A stretch of DNA of 64,000 nt. Source: Isoetes taiwanensis. Its lineage: Eukaryota > Streptophyta > Lycopodiopsida > Isoetales > Isoetaceae. The notes under the pieces were generated by a model. It made no database searches. It saw only the letters and a list, made by a program, of their open reading frames with translations, and was not told where the DNA came from. The stretch is from NCBI GenBank assembly GCA_021234155.1, contig JAJEKV010000054.1, positions 2,327,574 through 2,391,573 on the forward strand, in the 5' to 3' direction. The stretch's first letter is position 1. Each line of letters starts with the position of its first letter. This document shows, in pieces, positions 33,225 to 44,115 of the stretch. Made by a program: the position numbers and the translations under genes.

Positions 33225-34342
33225 ATGCGAGGATCAGATCGGGCGACCATCACGGAGATCATAGAGGACGGCCGTGGGACATCATGCATCAAATCCTCGA
33301 GGAGATCGCACGGGGAGGAAGGAAGGAGCGAGGAGCAAGAGGAAGCGGCGAGGGATCAAGCGGCCGAAGAGCAACACCGGGTGAGACCCACCTCACGGGG
33401 GAGGAGCAAGGAAGGGAAGAGCAAAGAACCGCCAACTCTTAGCCCCAGAAGAAGCAGATATTGCGCGCTTCATCGAAAGTATGAAGCCAAAGAGCGCCCG
33501 GGAGCAGAGGACGAAATCCGGAGGACGCGACCCAACCAGCACCCGGCCGAGCCAAAGAAGAGGAAGGCCAAAGCTATCAAAGCGTGCAAGAGAAAGGTTG
33601 TGAAGGTCGGAAGCTGAAGCGGTAGGGCCCGGCCATCAACGAACCATCAGGCGAAGAGACCCGCCTTCTACCGACGATTCGACGAGGATTACGCCCCCCA
33701 ACGCAGGGGCGAAGTTCTTCAAAACCCCACTGCGGAGAAGGAAGTCCCCGAAAGCAGGTGGCGAGGAACAAGACCAGTCGGGCAAAGAAGCCCCACCTTT
33801 TTCCGACGTGGGATAGGGTTAAAGCCCCGCGACCACAAAGGGAGGCGTACGTGATAGACCCGGTCAAGGTCTATCAGAAGAGGATCAGAGAGCATAACAC
33901 TTACATGGAGAAGTGGGAGGCATACAATGCCTATTATTAGGAGCACAGGGTGAGAATGATTGAAGGCGGACACCCGACAAGAAGCGAGACCTTGAAGCCG
34001 CCGCCACCCAGGCCCAAGCCTCCAAGAGCACCAGGGAAGAAGCGGTCCAACAGGAAAAAGTTGGAGGACAGAGCCCTCAAGGAGATCCGGCATTTCCAGA
34101 AGAGTTACGGACTCTTGATCCCCCGGGCACCGTTCCAACGCTTGGTCCGCGAAGTCATGCAGGAGTACAACACAGACATGCGCGTGACATATGAGATGCT
34201 GTTGTGCTTGCAGGAGGCAGCAGAAGCAAAAATAGTGCAGCATTTTGAGGATTCGACGGCCTGCACAGTGCACGCGAAGAGGGTCACCCTCATGAGGCAA
34301 GATATGTATCTTGCTAGGCACATCAAGGGAGAGCGCCCTTGA
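33225..34342 (+). pseudogene. Element C ORF1: diverged histone H3 fold at C-terminus, frame broken
   Basis: The frame opens near 33225 (MRGSDRATITEIIEDG) with a strongly charged region, ends at 33617, and continues in another frame from about 33758 (ARNKTSRAKKPHLFP). It passes a TAG at 33938-33940 and runs in the same frame to 34342. The last ~95 residues (from about 34052) follow histone H3 segment by segment: [80 protein letters not shown]. Compared with element A the domain is strongly diverged, yet the helix lengths and core residues are kept. TLMRQD and LARHIKG are closer to CENH3 wording than to canonical H3. A proline-rich linker ([13 protein letters not shown]) precedes the domain. 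Confidence 0.85.
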
Positions 34343-34488
34343 AACCTTTTTGTAAATAAGGAACATTTTTGTTAATATATAAAGAATTTTTGTGTAATTA
34401 ATGTGTCTGATCTAGCTTAATTAAGTTGTTAGAGAATTCTAGTCTTTATTTTGGTTAAATTGGAAGCTTTTGAGCAAATTGAGACGAT

Positions 34489-34555
34489 GTCTCACACATC
34501 GCGCCAGGACAGAAAATGAGATTCTCATTTTCGGGCTGGGCGCAACGTGTGAGAC
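34489..34555 (+). repeat. 67-bp stem-loop module, copy 1
   Basis: Outer arms GTCTCACACATCGCGCC and GGCGCAACGTGTGAGAC; inner arms GAAAATGAGA and TCTCATTTTC. Nearly the whole module can fold into one hairpin. Confidence 0.85.
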
Positions 34556-34687
34556 CATGCCCAAAAATGCCCAAAACAGCTCCAAATCGACCAAATAAGG
34601 GGTCAATTCTGCCTAACTCGACGCGTTTAGTGGAATTTCAGCCTTAGATCATCCAAATTGATTAAGTTTAGCCCATTTAGAACCCAT

Positions 34688-34754
34688 GTCTCACACGTCG
34701 CGCCAGGACAGAAAATGAACTTTTCATTATCGGTCTGGGCGCAACGTGTGAGAC
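34688..34754 (+). repeat. 67-bp stem-loop module, copy 2
   Basis: Same length as copy 1. Outer arms GTCTCACACGTCGCGCC and GGCGCAACGTGTGAGAC; inner arms GAAAATGA and TTTTCATT. Outer pairing is improved relative to copy 1. Confidence 0.85.
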
Positions 34755-35056
34755 CTCGTACCATTTTCTTCACCAAATGATCTCCAAGTTGTTACAATAG
34801 GTTCATTACTTGTTCTTAGCATGTTCAAACCCTAGAAGTAGTCTTCAAACTCGCAATTGCACCCTTTAATAGATCAGAATCACCTAATCTCAGTAAATTC
34901 TAGGTCATCCAAAAATTAGGGTTTCCCCCTTTTCTAAAAATAAGTCCCCCATTTCTCATTTAGCACCCTGCAAGTTTGCTCTCCACTGCTTAGGCGATCT
35001 TCCAGCTCCTTGAGGCGCTTCTGCATCCGTCTGTTACTCCCTTCTTCGCTAGATCA

Positions 35057-36611
35057 ATGGCCACTGCTGACTTCAGGATGATGGATGTAGCCGGTGCCCA
35101 TCTTTGCCGAGGCGGATGTCGACGACATCTTCCAAGTCTTTGGGAAAGAAATTGATATCCAAGCCACGCTAAATGCAACCCCAGCATATAGGCAAGTGCT
35201 AGCAGAGTTTCAAGCTAGGGTAGGACCCTCCCTTGTTCAGGTTCCCCCTTGCTTAGGATATTTTAGTTCCCGGCCATCCCTTCAAGCGGCCTTGACATGA
35301 TGTCCCCAACATCGCCAAGTACCTAACTAACAAGGCACAAAGGCAGCCCGAGACTACATGGTCACGACGACCAAACGGAACCAAGTATTTCTCTTACACG
35401 CCGCCCCTAGCTATGTTCTTAACCCATAGCGCGAAAACCCATTGGGGCAACCTCTATCCCTCTTGGATGGAGGTGGACCCCATAGCAGCTCAAGCGTAAG
35501 AGCGGATGCTTTTGCTTTCTTTATCAGCGAGAACAAGAAGAAAGAGAAGAAGAAGAGGAGTTCGGACGGCGAGGAGTACAGTCTTCGGAGCTCAACTCGC
35601 ATTTAAGAACGGGCGCCAAGCCGGGCAGGAGCTGATCAACTTCGAAGCGTTTAGCGGCTAAATATAGGAGAACATCGAGTTGCTCCCCCCACTTGGGCTA
35701 GGCATCACAAGCCTAGCCCTTATCATCATCAACGAGAGGAGTATCTACTCCTCGCGCGACATCCGAGAACCTTCCGAATGCGAGGAGAGGGAGCTCAGGT
35801 GGACGAACTGCTCCACCAACTGCGGGCTGGCAATGTAAGGCCCCCCGACATGGACGACTTCATTGTCAGGGAGTCTTAGACTTCCCACTTCAAGTCGTGG
35901 GGAAGCCTACATCTACACGAGGGAAGCGACTTCCGACATCGGGCATACTGAAAGGCATAAGGCAAGTCATGGGCGGAGACACGCCATCAAGAAGAAGAGT
36001 TCCTCGCCATTCAGGAACGGATGGGGATCAGAGGCAAGACCACTAGCATCCTGATGCCGAGTCCCTCAACACCACCTCCAACAAGAGGAGCAGGAATTGA
36101 CCTCAGGAGAGTCGACTCCACAATTGAAGATTACCGGGAGCTCACCGAGATCGAGGTCGACGACATGCCCGGGGGCATAGAGCGGGGGTCAAACAAGTGG
36201 GGAATCATCCGCGGACGCACAACGGCAGTCGCCTGAGGTACTACCCGCCCTTTGTTGCTAGATGGGAGAATAGCGGTAGTACACCGCAAATTCAGCCCCA
36301 GGGGCGAGGAAGGAGTGTTCATGCTGATTGCACTCTCAGGCTTCGGCAGGCATGCAAATGTCGACTATGCTGTCCTAGTCAAGAGGGCAATGGCACTCGA
36401 TCTCTTCGACTTCGCCATACCCCATCGACGGCAGGCGAGATTAGCCCGGCCGCATGGCCCTCACATCCGCCAGCGGGTGGAGGACTTGGCGAGAGCCTTG
36501 CAGGGCGGCTCGTCAGCAAGCGTCTTCAGGAACTTGGGTCATTCAGTAGGAACGGCCCAAGTTAAGAAGTTCCTTGAGGACAACCCATCTTACCGCCGAT
36601 TCCAAGACTAG
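35057..36611 (+). pseudogene. Element C ORF2, unknown accessory protein, frame broken
   Basis: Starts at ATG 35057 (MATADFRMMDVAG). It shifts frame early (EADVDDIFQVFGKEIDIQA near 35110) and several more times, and ends at 36611. The best-preserved part is the C-terminal ~115 residues (36252-36611): GRIAVVHRKFSPRGEEGVF, LIALSGFGRHANVDYAVLV, FRNLGHSVGTAQVKKFLED. This block is clearly shared with element E (46440-46793). The position matches ORF2 of element A, whose C-terminal block (RQGQVLFIARDLGS, FTYVLVRRDLALTAL) looks like a distant relative. No known family is recognised. Confidence 0.65.
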
Positions 36612-36974
36612 TTAGACTCTTGATCCCGGAGACTTTTTGTACTAAAATATTATATAATATATGAATATAATCTCTGTTGCACTTTAAATGTTTTGTTGAT
36701 GTAATTTTGCCCCACAACTATACCAACAAACATAAACAATGCAAGAGAACAAGGAAAACTAACCATATAGCCATGAATTACTTGTGTATGCAGTTAGAGG
36801 CCTAGGCTCAGGGGAACGACAACGCCAAGACTTTAGGGAAGAAACAGACCCCTTGAGACCACCCCGGCAAGGAACCTATTTGAAGATATGGAACCCATGA
36901 CCCGAGGAGGAGGAGATATCCCGATGATGAGGGCGGACCTTGAGCGGATAAAGGCTCATTAGCCAGACAAGCGG
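36612..36974 (+). other. Spacer between ORF2 and gag of element C
   Basis: AT-rich sequence and a broken stretch leading into gag. No separate gene is supported; element A has ORF3 at this place. Confidence 0.4.
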
Positions 36975-38010
36975 ATGAGCGGGCCGGTGGGCAATGCTCA
37001 ACTGCCACAAGCATCAGCTCGGAAAACAGGAAGGGACAAGAAGAGGAGCAAGAGAAGAAGATCCCCCAGCTCGGACTCCTCCGACTCAAGCTCAGAGTCA
37101 GACTCCGACTCCGAGGAAGAAGAAGATCAGGCCCAGGACCGAACAGACGCAAGGCAAAGGAACTTTGAAGAGGGAAGGCGGAGGAACACCCCCGGATGGG
37201 ATCTACAAAGGGACACTGGGGCCTCGACTACGGAAGAAGGTAGATTCGCGTTGGGCAATGTATGGAAGGCGGAATCGAAACAGTTCTCGGGGAAACAGGT
37301 CAGGATTAGAAGCGAGAGGCATGGCTGGGCCCGAAATGAGTGAGTACGGCAATGCTTATGGCATGAAGGATAAAGACAAAGGAAGAGTGGCAACGTGGCG
37401 AACTTGAAAGGAGCCATTTCGGATTTGGTGGAAGGGTTATGCAAAGGCACATGGCTTTAGCGTGGATGCTTGTAAGTTGAAAGTTTGCTAAAGCCTTCAA
37501 AAGCGCCATTACGTCGAGGAACATAAGTCTAGTATGATGCAAATAGAGTTCTGAGGTTCGCGGCAAGGCAACAAATCTGTCGAAGTATCTGGGAATTCAT
37601 GAGGCTGAGGTTGTATATGCCAAAATTGGGTGAGAAGCATGCAATGAGAAAGCTATATTGAGGGCTGAATGAGGAGATCCATAAGCTTGTGAGGGCAATA
37701 AACCCTAAGGCGATGTCGGAAGCGAGTCCAAGGCTATAAGCTTGCAAGGGGCGGGACCTGAGAATGGCAGGCGGAGGCGCCGGCATTTCGGGGACAAAGG
37801 CAAGGCGGCGAGAAGCTATAGCCCTAGAGCGGCGGCCAGTCCAGGTCCGGCTAGAGCCCCATATGGTGGCAACGGGAAGCGGCAGGAGAAAAGCGGTGTC
37901 CTTCAAGGACAAGCGAGGGGGTCAAACTACTCCAAAGCGGTGCGATCCTTTTTGCGGCGATGCCCAAGGAAAAGGCGGGAGTGCATAAGCGGCTCTGCAA
38001 AAGGTGCTTC
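36975..38010 (+). pseudogene. Element C gag, frame broken
   Basis: The N-terminal part is basic then Ser/acidic (KKRSKRRRSPSSDSSDS, SESDSDSEEEEDQ), matching the RS-like stretch of element A gag. The gag domain follows in broken frames (GNAYGMKDKDKGRVAT near 37350, WWKGYAKAHG near 37430). Downstream to about 38010 the frames are scattered. Forms the capsid in an active element. Confidence 0.75.
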
Positions 38011-38199
38011 CAACCCAGGCCATAGGGACGGTGGCGCCCCTCGTCATGAGTGCAGCCCTAGCGGAGTTGGGAGATTGGGACACTCTGTCGGCGGCGGCGG
38101 GAAGCCCGCGACTACATTGGGGGTGAGTGTCATATCTTTGCCGCAATAGATCTGAGCAAAAGCGAGAGCCCGGTATAAAGTAATTTCCACAGTAGGGAA

Positions 38200-38545
38200 G
38201 GCCAAGGCCAAGTCCTTCATAGTCTTGATAGACTCGGGAAGTAGCCATAATTTTGCATCCCCCAGAATGGTTCAAATGTTGAAGTTGAAACCACTAAAGT
38301 CAAAGCCAAGGCCTGTTGTCTTAGCAAGTGGTGCAGTAAGGCAGATGGCAGGCAAGAGAATTAACTTCGACATCGACTTGCCAGGGATTAAGATCCAGAT
38401 GGGGAGCAGAAGTAATGGGCATTGGCAAGTACGACCTGATCATAGGAATGGAGTACCTTGGACCAGCAGGGGCCATTATCGATTGTGGAAGCGGAAGGTG
38501 ACCTTCCCAACACCGGACGGCAAGATCATCGAGATCAGGTAAAAA
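38200..38545 (+). pseudogene. Element C aspartic protease
   Basis: The catalytic motif is in frame: FIVLIDSGSSHNFASPRM (about 38217-38270), followed by MLKLKPLKSKPRPVVLASGA and KRINFDIDLPGI. The last third is frameshifted (near 38405). It is the best-preserved protease of the elements in the window. Confidence 0.8.
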
Positions 38546-39500
38546 AGTTGTTCCCATCATGCGGTGCATGTCTTCTAGGCGGTGTTTCAAGTGCATCAAG
38601 GCGGCGGGTGGCATACATCTTCAAGCTTGAAATTGATGAGCGAATCGGGAGGAAAGCAAAGAAGGCGGGGTGCTCAAGCAAGTTGCCGAAGCAAATAGCT
38701 CGGTGATCACGGAATTCCATGATCTCTTTCGGATGAGATCAAGCGGCTTCCTCCTTATAGGGGAGTCGAGTGTGAGATAGCACTTTCGAGGCGGGAGCAA
38801 AGCCGACAAGCAAGGCTCCATACGGAATGGCGGGGAGTTTGTGGGGTGAAGAAGCAATTGCGGGGAGTTGCTCGACCTAGGCTTCATTAGACCTAGTGTC
38901 TCGCCATTTGGAGTGCCCATTCTCTTTGTAAATAAGAAGGATGGCAGTTTAAGGATGTGCATAGACTATAGGCAGTTGAACAAGCACACCATTAAGAACA
39001 AGTATCGCTCCCCGGATCGGATGACTTGATGGATCAACTCCAAGGTGCAAAGGTCTTCTCCAAAATCGACTTAAGGTCGGGGTTATCATCGGATCAGGAT
39101 AAAGGAAGAAGATATCCATAAGACCGCCTTGAGCGGTATGGGCATTATGAGTTCACGGTAATGCCTTTCGCTTATCGAATGCCCCCATGACGTTCATGAG
39201 GCTCATGAGCGACATCTTGAGGGAGTTTTAGACACCTTTGTGATTGTATTCTTTGATGATATTTTGGTGTATAGCAGATCCCTTGAAGAGCACGTACAAC
39301 ACTTAAGAAGAGTGCTAGAGAAGTTGAAGAGGCACCGGTTGTACACCAAGTTGTCGAAGTGTCGCCATAGCGGAGAAAGGTGGAATACCGGGTCATGTGA
39401 CCTCGTGAGAAGGAATCTCGGCGGATCCGCCAAGATTGAAGCCGTCATTCGGTGGCGGTGCGAAGAATGTGCATGAAGTCGAAGTTTTTTCGGCCTAGCG
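38546..39500 (+). pseudogene. Element C reverse transcriptase, heavily frameshifted
   Basis: Segments recognisable by eye: [18 protein letters not shown] (about 38955), KIDLRS (about 39065), HYEFTVMPF (about 39145), FFDDILVYSRSLEEHVQHL (about 39250, active site) and LYTKLSKC. Frames change every 50-150 bases. Many breaks coincide with places where related copies have CAG or CTG. Confidence 0.8.
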
Positions 39501-41560
39501 GTACTACTGAGGAAGTTCGTGAAGAACTTTGCTAAGATAGCAGCCCGGGTTAACAGACTTGGCCGAGGGCGGGAGAAAGTGAAAGATTAGGCAGAGCATT
39601 GGCACAAGAAAGCCCAGCGGGGTTTGAATTATTGAAGGAAGCTTTAACAACCGCCCGAAGTCTTAACCTGCCGGACCGGAGAAAGATAAGCTTGTAGCAA
39701 CGGGCCCCGAGTAAAGATAGCTACAGTGCGGTGCTCATGCAAGAAGAGCGTGTGGTAGCGTATGATTCAGGAAGATGAGCGATGCGAAACGCAGCTACCC
39801 ACCCACGATCGGGAATTGCTTGCGGTTGTGGGGCATTAAGAATTTGGAGGCACTATCTTTTGGGAAGGAAGTTCGGTTGGATACGAGACCATCGAGCCTC
39901 CGGTATGTATTCACGCAACCACACCTCAACCGAGGCGAGAGAAGATGGATGGAGTTCCTTGAAGAGTATGACTTTGATATAGTCTACAAGCGGGGAAGCT
40001 CAATGTGGTAGCGGATGCGCTTTCAAGGCATCCCACGACAACTAGAGTGCATTGCAATGCAATTTCGGCGCTCTCCGGCTGACTTTGGTAAGAAGATTGA
40101 AGAATCCTTGCCAGCGGATGTGGATTTCAAGGAAGTATGGGCAAGCCTCTCTAGGGAGGCTAGAGAACGGATAAGGAGGCGGGAAGTCTTTAAGCATTAT
40201 AGGAAGAAAGGCAACCTGTTATACCATAAGAACAAGTTGTGCGTACCCGAATCAGCAGGTGTAAGGAAATTGATCCTCCATGACATACTGCAGCCCAATA
40301 GCTGGCCATGCGGGATTCATGAAAACATATTTCAAAGTCTTGCGCGGCTATTATTATTGGCGGGAATGAAGAAGCAAGTAGCTCGCTACATCGGAGAATG
40401 CCGGTTATGTCAGACGTGGCGAAGCAGCGACTCAATTCGGGAGCATTAGAGCCATTAGCGGTGCCAAGCGCTAAGTGGGAGGTGATTAGCATGGATTTCA
40501 TCACAGGACTCCCAAGGACCGTAAGAGGGAAAGATGCTTTGATGGTAGTAGTCGACAAGTTGTCGAAAATGGCACATTTTGTGCCTTGCGGGACCACGAT
40601 CTGGCTATGGATACAGTGAAGCTCTTCACCAAAGAGATCTTCGGGCTTCATGGCATGCCAAGGGAGATTATCTCCGGCGGGGATCCGAAGTTCATGAGTG
40701 CCTTACGGCAAGACCTCTTTCTGACGATTGAGACGAAGCTATCCATGAGCCGCGACATATCATCCTCGGGCGGATGGCCAAGCGGAGGCGGACCAACAGG
40801 ATTTTAGAGGACATGCTCTGAAACTATATGCGGAATAAGCAAGGTATGTGGGAAGAATTCATTCACTTGGTGGAGTATGCATACAATAGCACCAAGCAGG
40901 AATCATCCCAAATGTCGCCGTTTATGATCAATTACAGCTATCAGTGCCTAACTCCGGATACTTGGCACAACCAGGTGTCAAAAGTAGAGGTTTCGCGGCC
41001 AGATGTTGGCCGATATCGGCGGCTTCGTGGAAGAAGTTCGAGGGTATTTGCTAGCAGCAAGAAGTCGACGAAGAGCATCGCCGACAAGCATCGAACGATA
41101 AGAGAGTTCAAAGTTGGAGATGATGTTTGGCTCAAGATCAAGGTGAAGCGGTGGCTTCGAATCGGGAATTGCAAGAAGCTTGCTCCAAGGTGGTTTGGAC
41201 CTTTCGGAATAGTCAAGAGAGTAGGTAATCAATCCTACAAGCTAGACTTGCCAAGACACCTAAAGATTCATAGGGTCTTCCACGTGAGTTTGTTGAAGAA
41301 GCACACTCCAAATCGGGCGAAGTCTTGGACTCTCAACGTTGTTGGAAATGGCGGAGGAGCGGTGGAAATAGTTCGAAATTGATTCTTGATAAAGCTTTCA
41401 AGAAAAGCGAGGAGATCGAGAATTCCTCAAGTATTTAGTCAAGTGGAAACACTTACCGGTGGAAGACGACATGGGTACTTAAGAAAGATTTAGTAAAGCG
41501 GTACCCACGGTTTATGGAGCAATGGGACGGCAAGGTCATCTCAGAAGAAATCGGCTCGGG
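39501..41560 (+). pseudogene. Element C RNase H, integrase and chromodomain
   Basis: RNase H (EERVVAYD near 39745; RWMEFLEEYDFDIVYKRG near 39945), then the tether ALSRHP, the integrase zinc finger (GECRLCQ near 40395), the core (WEVISMDFITGLPRTVRG near 40480, IISGGDPKFMSA near 40670), YAYNSTKQESSQMSPFMINY (near 40880), the GPY/F region (APRWFGPFGIVKRVGNQSYK) and chromodomain remains (41430-41540). Several frameshifts occur; the second catalytic Asp region reads SGGDPK where A has SDRDPK, one of the suspicious CAG/CGG-type sites. Confidence 0.85.
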
Positions 41561-42450
41561 CATGTCGATTTGTGTAGATTAATTCTATGTATAGTTAAGA
41601 TTAATCACGCGATGCAACCTATGCTAGGTATGGGTCGCATGCGTTGTGACCGATGATGAGACCACTACGGTGATCTCTAGGGCGTGGTGTAATGTCAATG
41701 TAGGCATGACCCGCGTTTCCGCTTGGCGAAAGTGGAAGGTAGATTAGAAAGTCTACTTGTCCCCACGGAGTAGGCGACCTCGAAGAAAGGAGGTCATGAA
41801 GGAATGCATTGATAGGGAAAGCACCTCTAGCCCCATATATGCTTTGATAGGAGGAATCAGGCCTTCCGCCCCATATATCTGGGGAAGGACCTATCCTCCA
41901 CTTATTTGGCAACTAGGGTGTAGGCATGGCGGCATATAGGCATATAGGGCTGTCTCCCGGCCATAATGGAAGATTCACCCTCTTCCCTGTAGGGAGATTA
42001 GCCATGCATCCATGTAGATAGGTGGGGTGGTCACCATATAACCAAAATCTTATTAATAATTAAAATGGTACTAACGTAGTGTCGACACATGAGGCCAATA
42101 GAGCTCAGGGAGGGCAAGGGGTCGAGCTCGAAGACTTGCAACACAAATTTTGTTGGAATGTGTTGCAAGGAATGAAGAGTACCTCGGACGTTAATCTTAA
42201 TTTTGATAAACTTAATTGTCATGTTAAGTGAATTATTGAGCAACCTGTTTTAATGATGTTATGAATTGATAAGTTAATTCATAATATAATGGCGTGATAA
42301 TATCCTAAAAATATTACCTTAAGGTAATCTTAATAAATGTGTAAGTATTATAGTAGTTATAGTATGCATCAGGTTGATTGCAGGTTAGGATGATCCCAAG
42401 GTGGGGAGACCCACGATGCTGCGGACAACATCATTTCAAGGTGGGGAGAA
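41561..42450 (+). other. 3' UTR and polypurine tract of element C
   Basis: Conserved with elements B and F. Tract AAGGTGGGGAGAA at 42438-42450 just before the 3' LTR. Confidence 0.8.
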
Positions 42451-44115
42451 TGTGGCGTTCGGGGCGGTATCGGTCCCGGGGCGCATATCTTGTATCTTTG
42501 CCTCGTCGCAGCGTACCGCGCCACTTTCCGTGGCATTGTGCGCTAGCGTGTAGCGGTGGGTAGCCCTAGGGGGCAACGTGCCAGGAATATGTGCAACTAT
42601 TAATGTGCACATTTTCCAATGTACACATTAATGTGGGCACACATTTCCATGTGGACACTTGATGCCAAGTGGGCCACACCCATAGGTGCAATTAATGTGC
42701 ACATTTTCCAATGTACACATTAATGTGGGCACACATTTCCATGTGGGCACATTTTGCCACCTACCCATTAAAGGCAAGTGGGCCCATTACCAATTATCCC
42801 ACATGCCTAAAGGGGATAATTGGAAACCCTAGCCAACCCCTTGTCTATTAGGGAGGGAAACCCTAACTTGCCCAATTTTTCGTTTCTAGGGTTTTGGAAC
42901 TCTGTTTTGGCTGCCTCAGCAGCCAAAACCGCCTCGAACTCTGCACGAGAGAATTGCAGATTAGTTTCCCTTGATTCGAGCGTTTCAGCAGGATGGTCGA
43001 GCTCAGGTCAGGAGGAGCCACTCAAGGATCAGGTATTTGGCCAATTAGATAGTCTAAACCCTAATTCAGTCATAGAATCAGTAGGTTTAGCCTATTAAAT
43101 TGCCCATAGCAGCCTTCTAGATCTCTAGATACCAGCCTCTAACTAAAGAACCTAACTCTATGATGTAGATTAGATATAGTTCTTTAGTTCTTCTGTACAA
43201 TGTATATGGATGATGTATCTCTATGAACTCCTTGTATCGGGAAGGGGGGTAGAGACCTAAAGCTTGGTAGTAGATGCTCCTAGAGTAGCCTCTCTAGCAC
43301 ACTATAGATTCGGCACTGTGTACAAGAACCACACGGTTGTGGGTGAAAGGGGCAGGCCCGGCTAAGAAGGAGGTTCATGTCCTGACTCTTGAACGATCCC
43401 TCTGGTGTGTAAGGCCTACCAGGGATCATTGTGACTAGGTCTAATGGCTCACCACTGAGTGCGGGTGAGGCATGGACTCGACACCCGTGAAGTGGTGTAC
43501 ACTTTCCAGTGGGTTCAGTCGAATACGGGCAGTGGCCCTCTAGTCACCTTGAGTCAGCATGTAGATCTCTGGAGGGAGTGATCCCTTCTGCCCCCCATCG
43601 GGCGGGAGGATGAAACCCAGGAATAGCCCTTTTGGCTATGCATCCGGCGGGCTACAGTCAGGTCCCGACACTTTTCAGCCTACTCTGCAAAGTGTGCACA
43701 GGAGGGGCGGATGGAGTGGACAACCCTATGCCATGTTCATATGCCAGCCAAATCCATTGCCATGAATTCTGTCTGCAAGGAACTCTGGAGACCCAAGCCG
43801 TCAGTCATTCCCTTGAGTCTGAGCCCTGGGTAGAACTCCCCATATGTATTGTGCTCACCTTGTTATGCAGATGTGATGGACCACCCTTCGAGGTGGATAT
43901 GTGCTTATGTTATATACTGACATGTATGTTTACGCTTCCGCAGCTAGGTAGGCCCTGAGGGAGATGGGGTAAAATGACCCCTTCACTCTTCCCACTGGAA
44001 CCAGTCACGGTTGCAGTGTTATGTGGAGGGCCCTGTATCGGCATGGAGCTGGTATGGGGGATGAACTCCTGTTTGTATACGGTGAGTGCACCGTATACGA
44101 GTAGGGGACGTCACA
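42451..44115 (+). repeat. 3' LTR of element C (1665 bp)
   Basis: Starts TGTGGCGTTCGGGG, ends GGGGACGTCACA. A perfect stem-loop GTATACGGTG-AGTG-CACCGTATAC lies at 44075-44098, close to the end. The ~90-bp internal duplication seen in the 5' LTR is present. Differences from the 5' LTR cluster at CAG/CTG contexts. Confidence 0.93.

Larger units (their letters stand above)
34343..35056 (+). other. Spacer between ORF1 and ORF2 of element C, two stem-loop modules
   Basis: Non-coding. It contains two 67-bp inverted-repeat modules (34489-34555 and 34688-34754) described separately, and otherwise AT-rich sequence. Confidence 0.6.
30780..44115 (+). mobile_element. Element C: complete 13.3-kb chromovirus with H3-fold ORF
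   Basis: The only complete chromovirus in the window. Order: 5' LTR 30780-32442, primer site, ORF1 with H3 fold (about 33225-34342), ORF2 (35057-36611), gag, protease, RT, RNase H, integrase with chromodomain, 3' UTR, polypurine tract, 3' LTR 42451-44115. The two LTRs are nearly equal in length and flanked by GCACA. It sits inside the 5' LTR of element E. Coding regions carry many frameshifts. Because the two LTRs also differ in a systematic CAG/CGG pattern, part of this may be sequencing error. Confidence 0.95.

Noticed and set aside
36131..36322. Opposite-strand frames within ORF2 and pol regions
   Set aside because: Shadows of the sense-strand retrotransposon genes.
43632..43958. Frames duplicated at 32043-32270 and 43632-43958
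   Set aside because: They are the same LTR sequence in the 5' and 3' LTRs of element C, so the repetition is not evidence of a gene.
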